From NCBI GenBank assembly GCA_963810775.1, contig CAWEOT010000015.1:620001-684000 (forward strand): DNA of 64,000 nucleotides, given 5' to 3'. How positions within the stretch are numbered: position 1 is the first letter of the stretch; every line of letters begins with the position of its first letter. The DNA comes from DATBVX01 sp963810775 (GTDB lineage: Bacteria > Pseudomonadota > Gammaproteobacteria > Steroidobacterales > Steroidobacteraceae). The notes below the pieces were generated by a model that saw only the letters and a list, made by a program, of their open reading frames with translations, had not been told where the DNA came from and did no database searches. Of the stretch, positions 23,332-33,827 are shown in pieces. Made by a program: the position numbers and the translations under genes.

Positions 23332-24537
23332 TCAGAGAATCCGCGCCGAGAGCACGCCCTCGATGCGGCACATACGCTCGAACACGTCGGCAGAAATCTC
23401 TGCGTCGGTGTCGATCAGCGTATATGCCAGCTCGCCGCGCGACTTGTTTAGGAGGTCGGCGATGTTGAGCCCGGCCGTGGCGAGACAGGTCGAGATCTGG
23501 CCCACCATGTTGGGCACGTTGTCATTGGCGATCGCGATGCGCTGACCGCTAATGGTACGTGGCAGTACCACCTCGGGGAAGTTCACGGAGTTGCGAACGT
23601 TGCCGTGCTCGAGAAAGTCGCGCACCGTGTCGGCGACCATGATCGCGCAATTCTCCTCGGCTTCATCGGTCGACGCGCCGAGATGCGGCAACGCGACGAC
23701 CCGCGGATGGTTACGGATCGCGTTACTCGGAAAGTCACAAACGTAGGATTGCAGGCGCCCCTGCTCGAGCGCTTCAATAATCGCGGTTTCATCGACGATG
23801 GGCGCCCGTGCGAAATTCAGGATGACGCCGCCCTTGCGCATGAGGCGCAGTCGCGCGGCATTTACGAGTCCGCGGGTGGCATCATTCAATGGCACATGTA
23901 CAGTGATCAGGTCGGAGCGCGCAAACAGATCATCGAGACTGACCGCCTGCTCGACACCTGATGAAAGCTGCCAGGCGCGCTGCACGGTGATTTGCGGGTC
24001 GTAGCCCAGCACTTTCATTCTCAGACCAAGGGCGGCATTGGCAACCTCAACGCCGATGGCGCCGAGTCCGACGACACCCAGCGTCCGGCCGGGAAGCTCG
24101 AAGCCCACAAACTTCTTCTTGCCCTTCTCCACCGCCTCTTCGACAGCGTGATCGTCACCTTCGAGGGCGCGGACGTATCCCCACGCCGGGCAGATGTTGC
24201 GTGCCGCGAGAAACATTCCGGCGATCACCAGTTCCTTCACCGCGTTTGCATTCGCGCCCGGCGAGTTGAATACGGGAATGCCTCGCTTGCTGAGGCTTGC
24301 GACCGGGATGTTGTTGACGCCGGCGCCCGCACGCCCGACCGCTTTGACCGAATCGGGAATCACCATCTTGTGCATGTCAGCGGAGCGCAGCAGCACCGCG
24401 TCGGGATGGCCGATCTCGGATGCGATCTCGTAGCGGTCGCGCGGCAGCCGTTCCAGGCCGCGGATCGAGATGTTGTTGAGCGTGAGAATCTTGAACATCA
24501 TGGTCTTGCGGTGGACGTGGATTGCGGTGCTAGCCAT
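23332..24537 (-). CDS. serA: D-3-phosphoglycerate dehydrogenase
   Basis: Phosphoglycerate dehydrogenase of the short form with a C-terminal ACT domain. Starting at ATG 24537 gives 401 aa; ATGs at 24501 and 24498 ('MFKILTLNN', the family's usual start) give about 388 aa. The first has a GAGGAAGA Shine-Dalgarno in the end of serC and is used here, but the shorter protein is possible. The NAD site 'GVVGLGAIGVEVAN', the catalytic Arg/Glu/His set ('ALPHLGAST' with His) and ACT domain (about 325-400) are present. First step of serine synthesis, next to serC. Its position between serC and pheA is unusual. Confidence 0.9.
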   Translation of the reverse strand: MASTAIHVHRKTMMFKILTLNNISIRGLERLPRDRYEIASEIGHPDAVLLRSADMHKMVIPDSVKAVGRAGAGVNNIPVASLSKRGIPVFNSPGANANAVKELVIAGMFLAARNICPAWGYVRALEGDDHAVEEAVEKGKKKFVGFELPGRTLGVVGLGAIGVEVANAALGLRMKVLGYDPQITVQRAWQLSSGVEQAVSLDDLFARSDLITVHVPLNDATRGLVNAARLRLMRKGGVILNFARAPIVDETAIIEALEQGRLQSYVCDFPSNAIRNHPRVVALPHLGASTDEAEENCAIMVADTVRDFLEHGNVRNSVNFPEVVLPRTISGQRIAIANDNVPNMVGQISTCLATAGLNIADLLNKSRGELAYTLIDTDAEISADVFERMCRIEGVLSARIL

Positions 24538-25609
24538 TCTTCCTCGCAAAGTCCTGCATGAACTCCACCAACGCATTCACGCCAGCCATTGGCATGGCGT
24601 TGTAGAGGCTCGCGCGCATACCCCCGACGGAACGATGGCCCTCGAGATTCGTGAGCCCAAGCGTCTTCGCTTCGGCGATGAACTGCTTGTCGAGCTCGGG
24701 CCGCGCCAGCGTAAAGGGCACGTTCATCCAGGAGCGACAGTCCTTGGCGACCGGGTTGCGATAGAACTGTGAGCCGTCGATCGCGGCGTAGAGTTTTGCG
24801 GATTTCGTGCGATTGACCTCCGCCATTGCGGCGAGACCGCCCTGTCGCTTCAGCCATTGGAAGACCAGGCCCGCGAAATACCAACCGAAGGTTGGCGGCG
24901 TGTTCAGCATGGAGCCTTCATCCGCCATGCCCTTGTAGTCGAACACCAGCGGGGTTCCCGGCCGTGCATGTCCGATCAGGTCGTCGCGCACGATCACCAG
25001 GGTGAGGCCCGACGGGCCCATGTTCTTCTGTGCGCCGGCATAGATCAGCCCGAATTTCGACACATCGATCGGGCGCGACAACAACGTCGAGGACATGTCC
25101 GCGACCAGGGGCGTTGCACCGATATCGGGCACGAAATGAAACTCGACCCCGCCGATGGTTTCGTTTGGGGTGTAGTGCAGATATGCAGCGTCCGGGTTGC
25201 GCTTCCAGCCAGCGACGGGGGGAATTGTGTTGTATCCGGAATCGGCGCCATCGGCGACGACGTTGACCTTGCAATACCGCCGGGCGTCACCCAGTGCCTT
25301 CTTCGACCAGCTGCCGGTATTGACGTAGTCGACAACGGAATCCTGGGTTGCCAGATTCATAGGGATCGCCGAGAACTGCCCGGTCGCACCACCCTGCAGA
25401 AACAGCACCCTGTAGTTGGCGGGTACTGACAGCAGCTCGCGCAGGTCCGCTTCGGCCTTCTCAGCGACGGCGATGAACGCCTTGCTGCGGTGGCTGATTT
25501 CCATCACGGACATGCCGCCGCCCTGCCAGTCGATCAGCTCATCCCGTGCCTGTTCGAGGACTTCCAGAGGCAGCGCGGCGGGCCCGGCGCTGAAGTTGAA
25601 AACACGCAT
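24530..25609 (-). CDS. serC: Phosphoserine aminotransferase
   Basis: SerC, 359 aa. Visible are the class V start 'VFNFSAGPAALPLEVL', 'GGATGQFSAIPMNLA' phosphate loop, 'VADMSSTLLSRPIDV' and the PLP lysine in 'YAGAQKNMGPSGLTLV' (about 197). It makes phosphoserine from 3-phosphohydroxypyruvate and also acts in pyridoxal phosphate synthesis. The gene overlaps the chosen serA start by 8 bp and follows gyrA by 46 bp; gyrA-serC is a common order. Confidence 0.96.
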   Translation of the reverse strand: MRVFNFSAGPAALPLEVLEQARDELIDWQGGGMSVMEISHRSKAFIAVAEKAEADLRELLSVPANYRVLFLQGGATGQFSAIPMNLATQDSVVDYVNTGSWSKKALGDARRYCKVNVVADGADSGYNTIPPVAGWKRNPDAAYLHYTPNETIGGVEFHFVPDIGATPLVADMSSTLLSRPIDVSKFGLIYAGAQKNMGPSGLTLVIVRDDLIGHARPGTPLVFDYKGMADEGSMLNTPPTFGWYFAGLVFQWLKRQGGLAAMAEVNRTKSAKLYAAIDGSQFYRNPVAKDCRSWMNVPFTLARPELDKQFIAEAKTLGLTNLEGHRSVGGMRASLYNAMPMAGVNALVEFMQDFARKNG

Positions 25610-25655
25610 GAATTTCCCGTGCGGAGCGCACTACAAAAGAGGCGCAAGGAGTGTA

Positions 25656-28250
<2,595 letters not shown>

Positions 28251-28455
28251 TCAGGGGTCCGTTATCGAGCTCCGGACTGCGCCGGAAGCGTGGCTAAGAG
28301 GTGCTGTTTCAAGTGCAATGGAAAGCGGCGAATCTTATCACAGCGAGTCGCCCCACCGAACCTGCACAACGTGTCGGCGCGAGGCGGCGCCGCTATACTT
28401 GCGCTCGTTTCAGACAGGCTCTGACCGAGCCGGAACAGCGCACGCCACGGCAAGC

Positions 28456-29787
28456 ATGGAATCCGTTGATCTCATCATCGATGCACGCTGGATCATCCCG
28501 GTCGAGCCGGATGGCCGTGTGCTCGAGCATCACTCGATCGCCATCAACGGCGGGAGAATCGTGACGCTGCTGCCATGCGCCGAGGCGCGCACCCGGTTTG
28601 CGGCACGCGAACAGTTGCGCCGACCAAGTCACGTGCTGATGCCAGGGTTCGTGAATGCCCATACCCATGCCGCAATGAGCCTGCTGCGGGGGATTGCCGA
28701 CGATCTGCCGTTCGACGCCTGGCTGCGCAAGCGCATCTTCCCGCTCGAGCAACGCTGGGTCGGTCGCGAATTCGTGCGTGCAGGCACGGAACTCGCGTTT
28801 GCGGAGATGCTGCTCGCCGGCACGACCTGCGTGGCGGACTGGTACTTCTATCCGGAAGAGAGCGCGCGGGTCGCTGCCGAGCTGCAGGTGCGCGCCTGTA
28901 TCGGGGCCCCGATTGCCGACGTGCCGGCGCCCTGGTCACCTGGCCCCGACGACTACCTGTCGCAAGGCCTCGCGCTCCACTACGCCTGGCGCGATCACCC
29001 ACTCGTCAGCACCGCACTGGGACCCCATTCGCCCTATCTCGTGAGCGATGCAACGTTCGAGCGTATTCGCACTTACGCCGACGAACTCGACGCTACGGTC
29101 ATGATTCACCTTCACGAGAGCGTGGCGGAAATCGAGCAGTCCCTGGCGGTCCATGGTGCACGCCCGATCGAGCGCCTGGGCCGTCTCGGCCTGCTTTCGT
29201 CGCGCCTCATCGGCGTGCATTTCACTCAAACCGACCCCGCGGACATCGCCACCGCCGCGCAGGCGGGCATCCAGGTGGTGCACTGTCCGGCATCAAACCT
29301 CAAGCTCGGCAACGGCGTAGCCCGGGTCGATGCGATGTTGGCCGCGGGGCTCAATGTCGCACTCGGCACCGACGGTGCGGCGAGCAACAACAATCTCGAT
29401 CTGGTGGGCGAGATGCGTCTCGCCGCATTGCTTGCCAAAGGGAACAGCCGCGATCCTGCCGTGCTGGACGCAGCCACTGCCTTGCGTATGGCGACACTCA
29501 ATGGAGCTCGTGCGCTCGGCCTCGATTCGGACACCGGATCGCTGCTCCCGGGCAAGTGGGCGGATCTGTGCTGCATGAATCTCGATGCACCGGCAACGCT
29601 GCCGGTCCATTCACCCCTTTCCCAGGTTGTGTATGCGGCGAGCCGTGATCAAGTGAGCGATGTATGGGTCGCCGGCAAGCATCTGGTCAGCGATCGACAA
29701 TTCACGCGCCTAGATCCCGAGCGCCTGCACCACCATGCGACACACTGGGGCGAGCGTATCGCTGCGCTTGCCGAGCGCGCCGCCTGA
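28456..29787 (+). CDS. mtaD: 5-methylthioadenosine/S-adenosylhomocysteine deaminase-like amidohydrolase (TRZ/ATZ family)
   Basis: A 443-aa metal-dependent amidohydrolase. Metal ligands and motifs: 'FVNAHTHAAMSLLRG' (His-X-His, about 67), 'MIHLHESVAEIEQSL', 'IGVHFTQTD' and 'LGTDGAASNNNLDLVGEMR' (Asp about 308). This group deaminates methylthioadenosine, SAH or related nucleosides. In pseudomonads the orthologue lies between gyrA/mtnA and ubiG, and here it is followed by ubiG after 15 bp. The ATG at 28456 is used because the open frame upstream overlaps gyrA. A TATACT -10-like box lies at 28394-28399. Exact substrate is inferred from family and synteny. Confidence 0.88.
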   Translation: MESVDLIIDARWIIPVEPDGRVLEHHSIAINGGRIVTLLPCAEARTRFAAREQLRRPSHVLMPGFVNAHTHAAMSLLRGIADDLPFDAWLRKRIFPLEQRWVGREFVRAGTELAFAEMLLAGTTCVADWYFYPEESARVAAELQVRACIGAPIADVPAPWSPGPDDYLSQGLALHYAWRDHPLVSTALGPHSPYLVSDATFERIRTYADELDATVMIHLHESVAEIEQSLAVHGARPIERLGRLGLLSSRLIGVHFTQTDPADIATAAQAGIQVVHCPASNLKLGNGVARVDAMLAAGLNVALGTDGAASNNNLDLVGEMRLAALLAKGNSRDPAVLDAATALRMATLNGARALGLDSDTGSLLPGKWADLCCMNLDAPATLPVHSPLSQVVYAASRDQVSDVWVAGKHLVSDRQFTRLDPERLHHHATHWGERIAALAERAA

Positions 29788-29802
29788 GGAACCCGGGTAA
29801 CG

Positions 29803-30513
29803 ATGAATTCCGCCCCCAATGTCGATGCCGGTGAGATCGCCAAGTTCGAAGCCCTGGCACAACGCTGGTGGGACCCGGCGGGAGAATTCCGGCCGTTGCA
29901 TGAGCTCAATCCGTTGCGGCTCGCTTTCATCGAAGAGCGTGCTTCGCTCACCGGCGCGCGCGTTCTCGATGTCGGCTGCGGCGGCGGCATTCTTTCCGAA
30001 GCGATGGCACGCAAGGGCGCCCGCGTGCTGGGCATCGACATGGCGCAAGGCGCATTGCAGGTTGCGGAGCTGCATGCGCTCGAGAGCGGCGTGAAACTGG
30101 AATATCGACTGGCTGCGCCTGAAGAGCTTGCTGCCGCCTCACCCGGGCACTTCGACATCATCACCTGCATGGAAATGCTCGAGCATGTCCCGGAACCGGA
30201 GCATGTGCTGTCGGCGCTGGCCACACTGGTGCATCCCGGGGGGCATGTGTTCATCTCGACGATCAATCGAAACTTGAAGGCGTTTCTGCTCGCGATCGTC
30301 GGTGCGGAGTATCTCCTGCGCCTGCTGCCGCGGGGTACGCACGAATACGCGCGCTTCATTCGCCCCTCCGAGCTTGCCGGCTGGGCCCGCCGCTCCGGGC
30401 TCGATCTCGTAGACCTCGCGGGGATCGAATACAACCCGATCACGCGGCGCTTTCTGCAGAGTGACGATGCAACGGTAAATTACCTGGTGCATCTCACGCG
30501 TGCCGGAGCGTGA
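29803..30513 (+). CDS. ubiG: Ubiquinone biosynthesis O-methyltransferase
   Basis: UbiG, 236 aa. It begins with the characteristic 'EIAKFEALAQRWWDPAGEFRPLH' segment (key residues Phe14, Trp21-Trp22-Asp23), then the SAM site 'VLDVGCGGGILSEAMA' (about 53-68), 'LGIDMAQG', 'CMEMLEHVP' and the post-motif 'ISTINRN'. It methylates two hydroxyl intermediates in ubiquinone synthesis. The stop overlaps the start of the next gene by one base (TGATG). Confidence 0.95.
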   Translation: MNSAPNVDAGEIAKFEALAQRWWDPAGEFRPLHELNPLRLAFIEERASLTGARVLDVGCGGGILSEAMARKGARVLGIDMAQGALQVAELHALESGVKLEYRLAAPEELAAASPGHFDIITCMEMLEHVPEPEHVLSALATLVHPGGHVFISTINRNLKAFLLAIVGAEYLLRLLPRGTHEYARFIRPSELAGWARRSGLDLVDLAGIEYNPITRRFLQSDDATVNYLVHLTRAGA

Positions 30514-31187
30514 TGGTCGCTCAGAGCGCCATAAGGGGCGTGCTGTTCGACCTCGACGGCACTCTGCTGGATACGGCGCCCGATATGGCACAAGCCCTTA
30601 ATCGCCTGCGCAAAGAGCAAGGCGAGCACGAGATTCCGTTCGCGCGGATTCGCCCGCATGTCTCGCATGGCGCCCTGGCGCTCGTGCGCACCGGATTTCC
30701 GGACGCCGACGATGAACGGGTGGGGATCCTGCGTGCCCGGTTTCTCGAGTTGTACAGCGCGGATATCGCCGCCGGAACCAAGCTCTTTCCGGGATTCCAG
30801 GCAGTCCTCGCCCAGTTGGATGCGTGCGACTTGCGCTGGGGTATCGTGACCAACAAGCCTGCATTCCTTACTGAGCCACTGCTCGCAGCGATGAAGCTTT
30901 CGACGCGAGCGAAGTGCGTTGTGAGTGGCGATACACTGCCCCAGCGCAAGCCTCATCCCGCTCCACTCCTGCACGCGGCCGCTCTGCTAGGGATCGAGAC
31001 GAGTGACTGCGTTTACGTCGGCGATGCCGAACGCGATGTGCGCGCCGCACACGCCGCGGGAATGCGCGCCCTCATCGCGCTGTTCGGATATCTCAGCGAA
31101 CACGACCAACCGCAAGCGTGGGGTGCAGATGCCATGATCAACGAGCCCGCTGAGTTGATCGGCTGGCTGAACGGCACCGCACCATGA
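30513..31187 (+). CDS. mupP: HAD phosphatase, MupP/phosphoglycolate phosphatase family
   Basis: A 224-aa HAD hydrolase with motif I 'VLFDLDGTLLDTAPD' (Asp nucleophile about 12), motif II 'GIVTNKP' (Thr), motif III Lys in 'QRKPHPAPLLHAA' and motif IV 'YVGDAERDVRAA'. The sequence alone fits Gph (phosphoglycolate phosphatase) or MupP (MurNAc-6-phosphate phosphatase of peptidoglycan recycling). The order gyrA / mtaD-ubiG-this gene-yciK is that of the pseudomonad mupP locus, which favours MupP. Translation is coupled to ubiG (TGATG) and overlaps rmuC by 4 bp. Confidence 0.8.
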   Translation: MVAQSAIRGVLFDLDGTLLDTAPDMAQALNRLRKEQGEHEIPFARIRPHVSHGALALVRTGFPDADDERVGILRARFLELYSADIAAGTKLFPGFQAVLAQLDACDLRWGIVTNKPAFLTEPLLAAMKLSTRAKCVVSGDTLPQRKPHPAPLLHAAALLGIETSDCVYVGDAERDVRAAHAAGMRALIALFGYLSEHDQPQAWGADAMINEPAELIGWLNGTAP

Positions 31188-32470
31188 CGATGAATGCACT
31201 CTGGGTGTGGCTGGCCTTCGCCGCCGGCATCGGCTTCATCCTCGGCTGGCTCGTGATGGCCTTGCGCGCCTCCCGCGCGCAGCAACAACTCGGGCTCGAA
31301 TTGGAGAACGCACGCGTACGCCTCAAGTCCCAGGAAGCGTTGGAGCAGGAACGCAGCAGCGCGCTCGAGCGCGCCCAGGAACGACTCACGGTCGCCTTCG
31401 ATGGCCTGGCACGTGCAACCCTGCGCAGCAACAGTGAGGTGTTTCTGAAGCTCGCGCACGAAAACCTTGGCCAACAGCAACTGCAGGCAACACACGCGCT
31501 CAAGGAGCGTGAGCAGGCCATCGAATCGATGCTCAAGCCCATCCAGGAAGCGCTGGGCCGAACGCAATCGCAGATCGCGAACATCGAGAAGGACCGGCAC
31601 GAAGCCTTCGGCGCCATGCGGCAGTACCTTGAGTCGGTCAATCAGAGCCAGTCCGCACTACAGCGCGAGACACGCAACCTGGTAAACGCCCTGCGCCGGC
31701 CGGAAGTGCGGGGCCAGTGGGGCGAGATGTCGTTGCGGCGGTTGGTGGAACTCGCCGGCATGACTCCGCACTGCGACTTCACCGAACAGGTACACACGGC
31801 GGGCGACGAAGGCGCGTTGCGTCCCGATCTGGTCATTCACATGCCAGATGGCCGCGATCTCGTTGTGGACGTCAAGACCCCGCTCGGTGCGTATCTCGAA
31901 GCCGTCGATGCCGCGACAGATGAAGCGCGTGCCCTTGCATTGCGCCGGCACGGGCTACTGGTTGCCGAACGGGTGCGAGCGCTTGCCGGCAAGGCCTACT
32001 GGCAGCAGTTCGAGAAGAGCCCGGACTTCGTCATCCTGTTCATACCCGGTGATCAGTTTCTCGCTGCGGCCCTCAACGAGAATCCTGGTCTGCTCGACGA
32101 AGCGATTCGCCAAAGCGTCATTCTGTCGACGCCCACCAGCTTCATCGCCATGCTCAAGGCGATTGCGTACGGCTGGCGGCAGATGGCGCTGGCGCAGAAT
32201 GCCGAGACAATTCGCGATCTCGGTGAGGAACTCTACCGACGGCTGAGCGTCTTCGGGGCACATCTGGGCCGGATCGGCAAGAGCCTCGATGCGAGCGTCG
32301 AAGCGTACAACAGCGCCGTCGGCTCGCTCGAGCGACAGGTGCTTCCGGCCGCGCGCCGCTTCACCGACCTCGGCCTGAAGCCCGATCGCAATCTCGAAAC
32401 CCTCGATCCGGTTGACAAGCTCGCCAGAACGCCGAGCGGTGATGCGCCGGATACGCCTCCGGACTCCTGA
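31184..32470 (+). CDS. rmuC: DNA recombination protein RmuC homologue
   Basis: A 428-aa RmuC. An N-terminal membrane segment (about 5-26) precedes a long coiled coil (about 35-150) and the RmuC nuclease-fold domain (about 160-370) with 'RGQWGEMSLRRLVELAGM', 'RPDLVIHMPDGRDLVVDVKTPL' (the Asp-X(n)-Asp-X-Lys pattern of PD-(D/E)XK-type folds) and 'VILSTPTSFIAMLKAIAYGW'. RmuC limits inversions at short repeats in E. coli; the biochemistry is unclear. It overlaps the upstream phosphatase by 4 bp (ATGA). In pseudomonads it is not usually between mupP and yciK. Confidence 0.92.
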   Translation: MTMNALWVWLAFAAGIGFILGWLVMALRASRAQQQLGLELENARVRLKSQEALEQERSSALERAQERLTVAFDGLARATLRSNSEVFLKLAHENLGQQQLQATHALKEREQAIESMLKPIQEALGRTQSQIANIEKDRHEAFGAMRQYLESVNQSQSALQRETRNLVNALRRPEVRGQWGEMSLRRLVELAGMTPHCDFTEQVHTAGDEGALRPDLVIHMPDGRDLVVDVKTPLGAYLEAVDAATDEARALALRRHGLLVAERVRALAGKAYWQQFEKSPDFVILFIPGDQFLAAALNENPGLLDEAIRQSVILSTPTSFIAMLKAIAYGWRQMALAQNAETIRDLGEELYRRLSVFGAHLGRIGKSLDASVEAYNSAVGSLERQVLPAARRFTDLGLKPDRNLETLDPVDKLARTPSGDAPDTPPDS

Positions 32471-32477
32471 GACCCAT

Positions 32478-33230
32478 TTGGCTGTCAGCGATCTAAAGGA
32501 TTACGAGGCGGCAAGCGATGAGCTGCGCGAGCGCGTCATTCTCGTCACGGGTGCCGGTGATGGCATTGGCCGCGCGGTCGCCCTCGCTCTGGCGGCACAT
32601 GGCGCTACGGTGATCCTGAGTGGGCGAACGGTAAGCAAGCTCGAGGCAACCCATGATCAGATCCTGGCAGCGAACGGGCCGCAGCCAAGCGTCGCGCCGC
32701 TGAACCTGGAAAGAGCACTGGCGAATGACTTCGACGCGCTCGCTACGGCGATTGAGAGCAACTACGGGCGGCTCGACGGCCTGCTCCACAACGCCGCAAT
32801 GCTCGGACAGCTGAGCCCGATCGATCATTATGACGTGCCGACGTGGGTACGCGTGATGCACGTCAACGTTACGGCGGGGTTCGCGCTCACCCAGGTGTGC
32901 CTGCCTTTGCTTCGCAAGTCGCCCGATGCCAGCGTGCTCTTCACGTCGAGCAGCGTCGGCCGTCAGGGTCGGGCGCTGTGGGGCGCTTACTCGGTCTCCA
33001 AGTTTGCGGTCGAGGGCCTGGCGCAAGTCCTTGCTGACGAGCTGACATCAACCACCATCCGCGTGAATTGCATCAACCCGGTGCGTGCACGCACACTCAT
33101 GCGCCTGCAGGCATATCCCGCGGAGGACAGAAGCACGCTTCCCGAACCCGGCGCTCTCGTCGGTCCCTACCTTTATCTTCTGGGTCCAGCCAGTCGCGGT
33201 ATCTCCGGACAAAGCTTCGACTGCTTCTGA
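32478..33230 (+). CDS. yciK: SDR-family oxidoreductase, YciK-like
   Basis: A short-chain dehydrogenase of about 250 aa. Features: cofactor loop 'VTGAGDGIGRAVALALAAHG' (TGxxxGIG), 'LLHNAAMLG' (NNAG-like), catalytic Ser in 'LFTSSSVGRQGRALWGAY' and the YxxxK in 'AYSVSKFAVEG'. These match E. coli YciK. After the active site the usual Asn-Pro-Gly-Gly-Thr-Arg-Thr is changed to NPVRART. The start is uncertain: TTG at 32478 lies 7 nt after the rmuC stop and gives the closest length; ATGs at 32412 and 32442 overlap rmuC. The natural substrate of this group is not known. Confidence 0.82.
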   Translation: MAVSDLKDYEAASDELRERVILVTGAGDGIGRAVALALAAHGATVILSGRTVSKLEATHDQILAANGPQPSVAPLNLERALANDFDALATAIESNYGRLDGLLHNAAMLGQLSPIDHYDVPTWVRVMHVNVTAGFALTQVCLPLLRKSPDASVLFTSSSVGRQGRALWGAYSVSKFAVEGLAQVLADELTSTTIRVNCINPVRARTLMRLQAYPAEDRSTLPEPGALVGPYLYLLGPASRGISGQSFDCF

Positions 33231-33571
33231 TGCGGCGCGATCCAGATGCTTGTGGGGGAATCCCGCAACGGTGCTCGGGCTCAGTCCGCAATTGCGGCGA
33301 CATGACTTAACTACATCTATCAGGATGTGCGCTGATTCACGGGCAAGGTGGGGACGACACACTTAGATTGGCCCGCAAGGAACACAAGGACGCATTCTCA
33401 GGACGGAACCAGCGCACATGGCGGCAAGGACAGCCTGCAACGCGACCAGACGCGCCAACCCGGCTCATGACCCGGCGTCGCAAATCTTCACTATGATTTC
33501 TCAATGGCACCGCGCCGCGGTGTTGCCGCGCCCGGTACGTTCATTTCCGCAGTTTCACGGAGGAAACTTCA
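33231..33571 (+). other. 341-bp gap before csrA: candidate leader with repeated GGA motifs
   Basis: No gene is supported here. The region holds a 12-bp palindrome CCGCAATTGCGG (33288-33299), a cluster of CAAGGA/CAGGA/CGGA motifs (33376-33381, 33385-33390, 33399-33408, 33425-33430), a TATGAT -10-like box (33492-33497) without a good -35, and the hairpin over the csrA Shine-Dalgarno (33552-33567). A small frame from 33418 has no ribosome site and is not called. Confidence 0.5.
33552..33567 (+). promoter_or_regulatory. CsrA-type hairpin over the csrA ribosome-binding site
   Basis: A perfect 5-bp stem GTTTC/GAAAC encloses the 6-nt loop ACGGAG. The loop carries the ANGGA core of a CsrA site and part of the Shine-Dalgarno (GGAGGA), 5-12 nt before the csrA ATG. 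GGA presented in a short hairpin loop over the SD is the known form of CsrA translational repression, so autoregulation is likely. Confidence 0.65.
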
Positions 33572-33808
33572 ATGCTGCTCATCGCACGCCGCATTGGTGA
33601 ATCGATCCAGATCGGTCCCGACATCGAGATCAAGATCGTGCACGCGAGCCGTTCACGCGTGATGGTAGCCGTAGCGGCACCGCGCGACCTCAAGATCTGG
33701 CGAACGGCCGGCAACGACCAAAAGAAGCCGGCGGTAGAGACGGATGCTCCTGAACGTGCCGCCAACGAGACGATCCGGCGGCGTTTCAAAATGGTCCCCG
33801 GTGGATGA
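33572..33808 (+). CDS. csrA: CsrA/RsmA-family RNA-binding regulator, divergent with long tail
   Basis: A 78-aa CsrA homologue; typical CsrA is about 60-65 aa. The first 44 residues align well: 'MLLIARRIGESIQIGPDIEIKI' start (key Arg6-Arg7, Gly9-Glu10), the central 'VAVAAPRDLKIW' with Ala36-Pro37, and Arg44, which is essential for RNA contact in E. coli CsrA. Differences are Ala5 for Thr, Trp43 for His, and loss of the 'EEIY' helix start. Residues 45-78 are a basic tail (ending RRRFKMVPGG) unlike ordinary CsrA. It is followed after 19 bp by an EAL protein. Likely a second, specialised CsrA rather than the main copy, but other copies cannot be seen. Confidence 0.88.
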   Translation: MLLIARRIGESIQIGPDIEIKIVHASRSRVMVAVAAPRDLKIWRTAGNDQKKPAVETDAPERAANETIRRRFKMVPGG

Positions 33809-33827
33809 CAAGCAGGGAGATCGTTCC

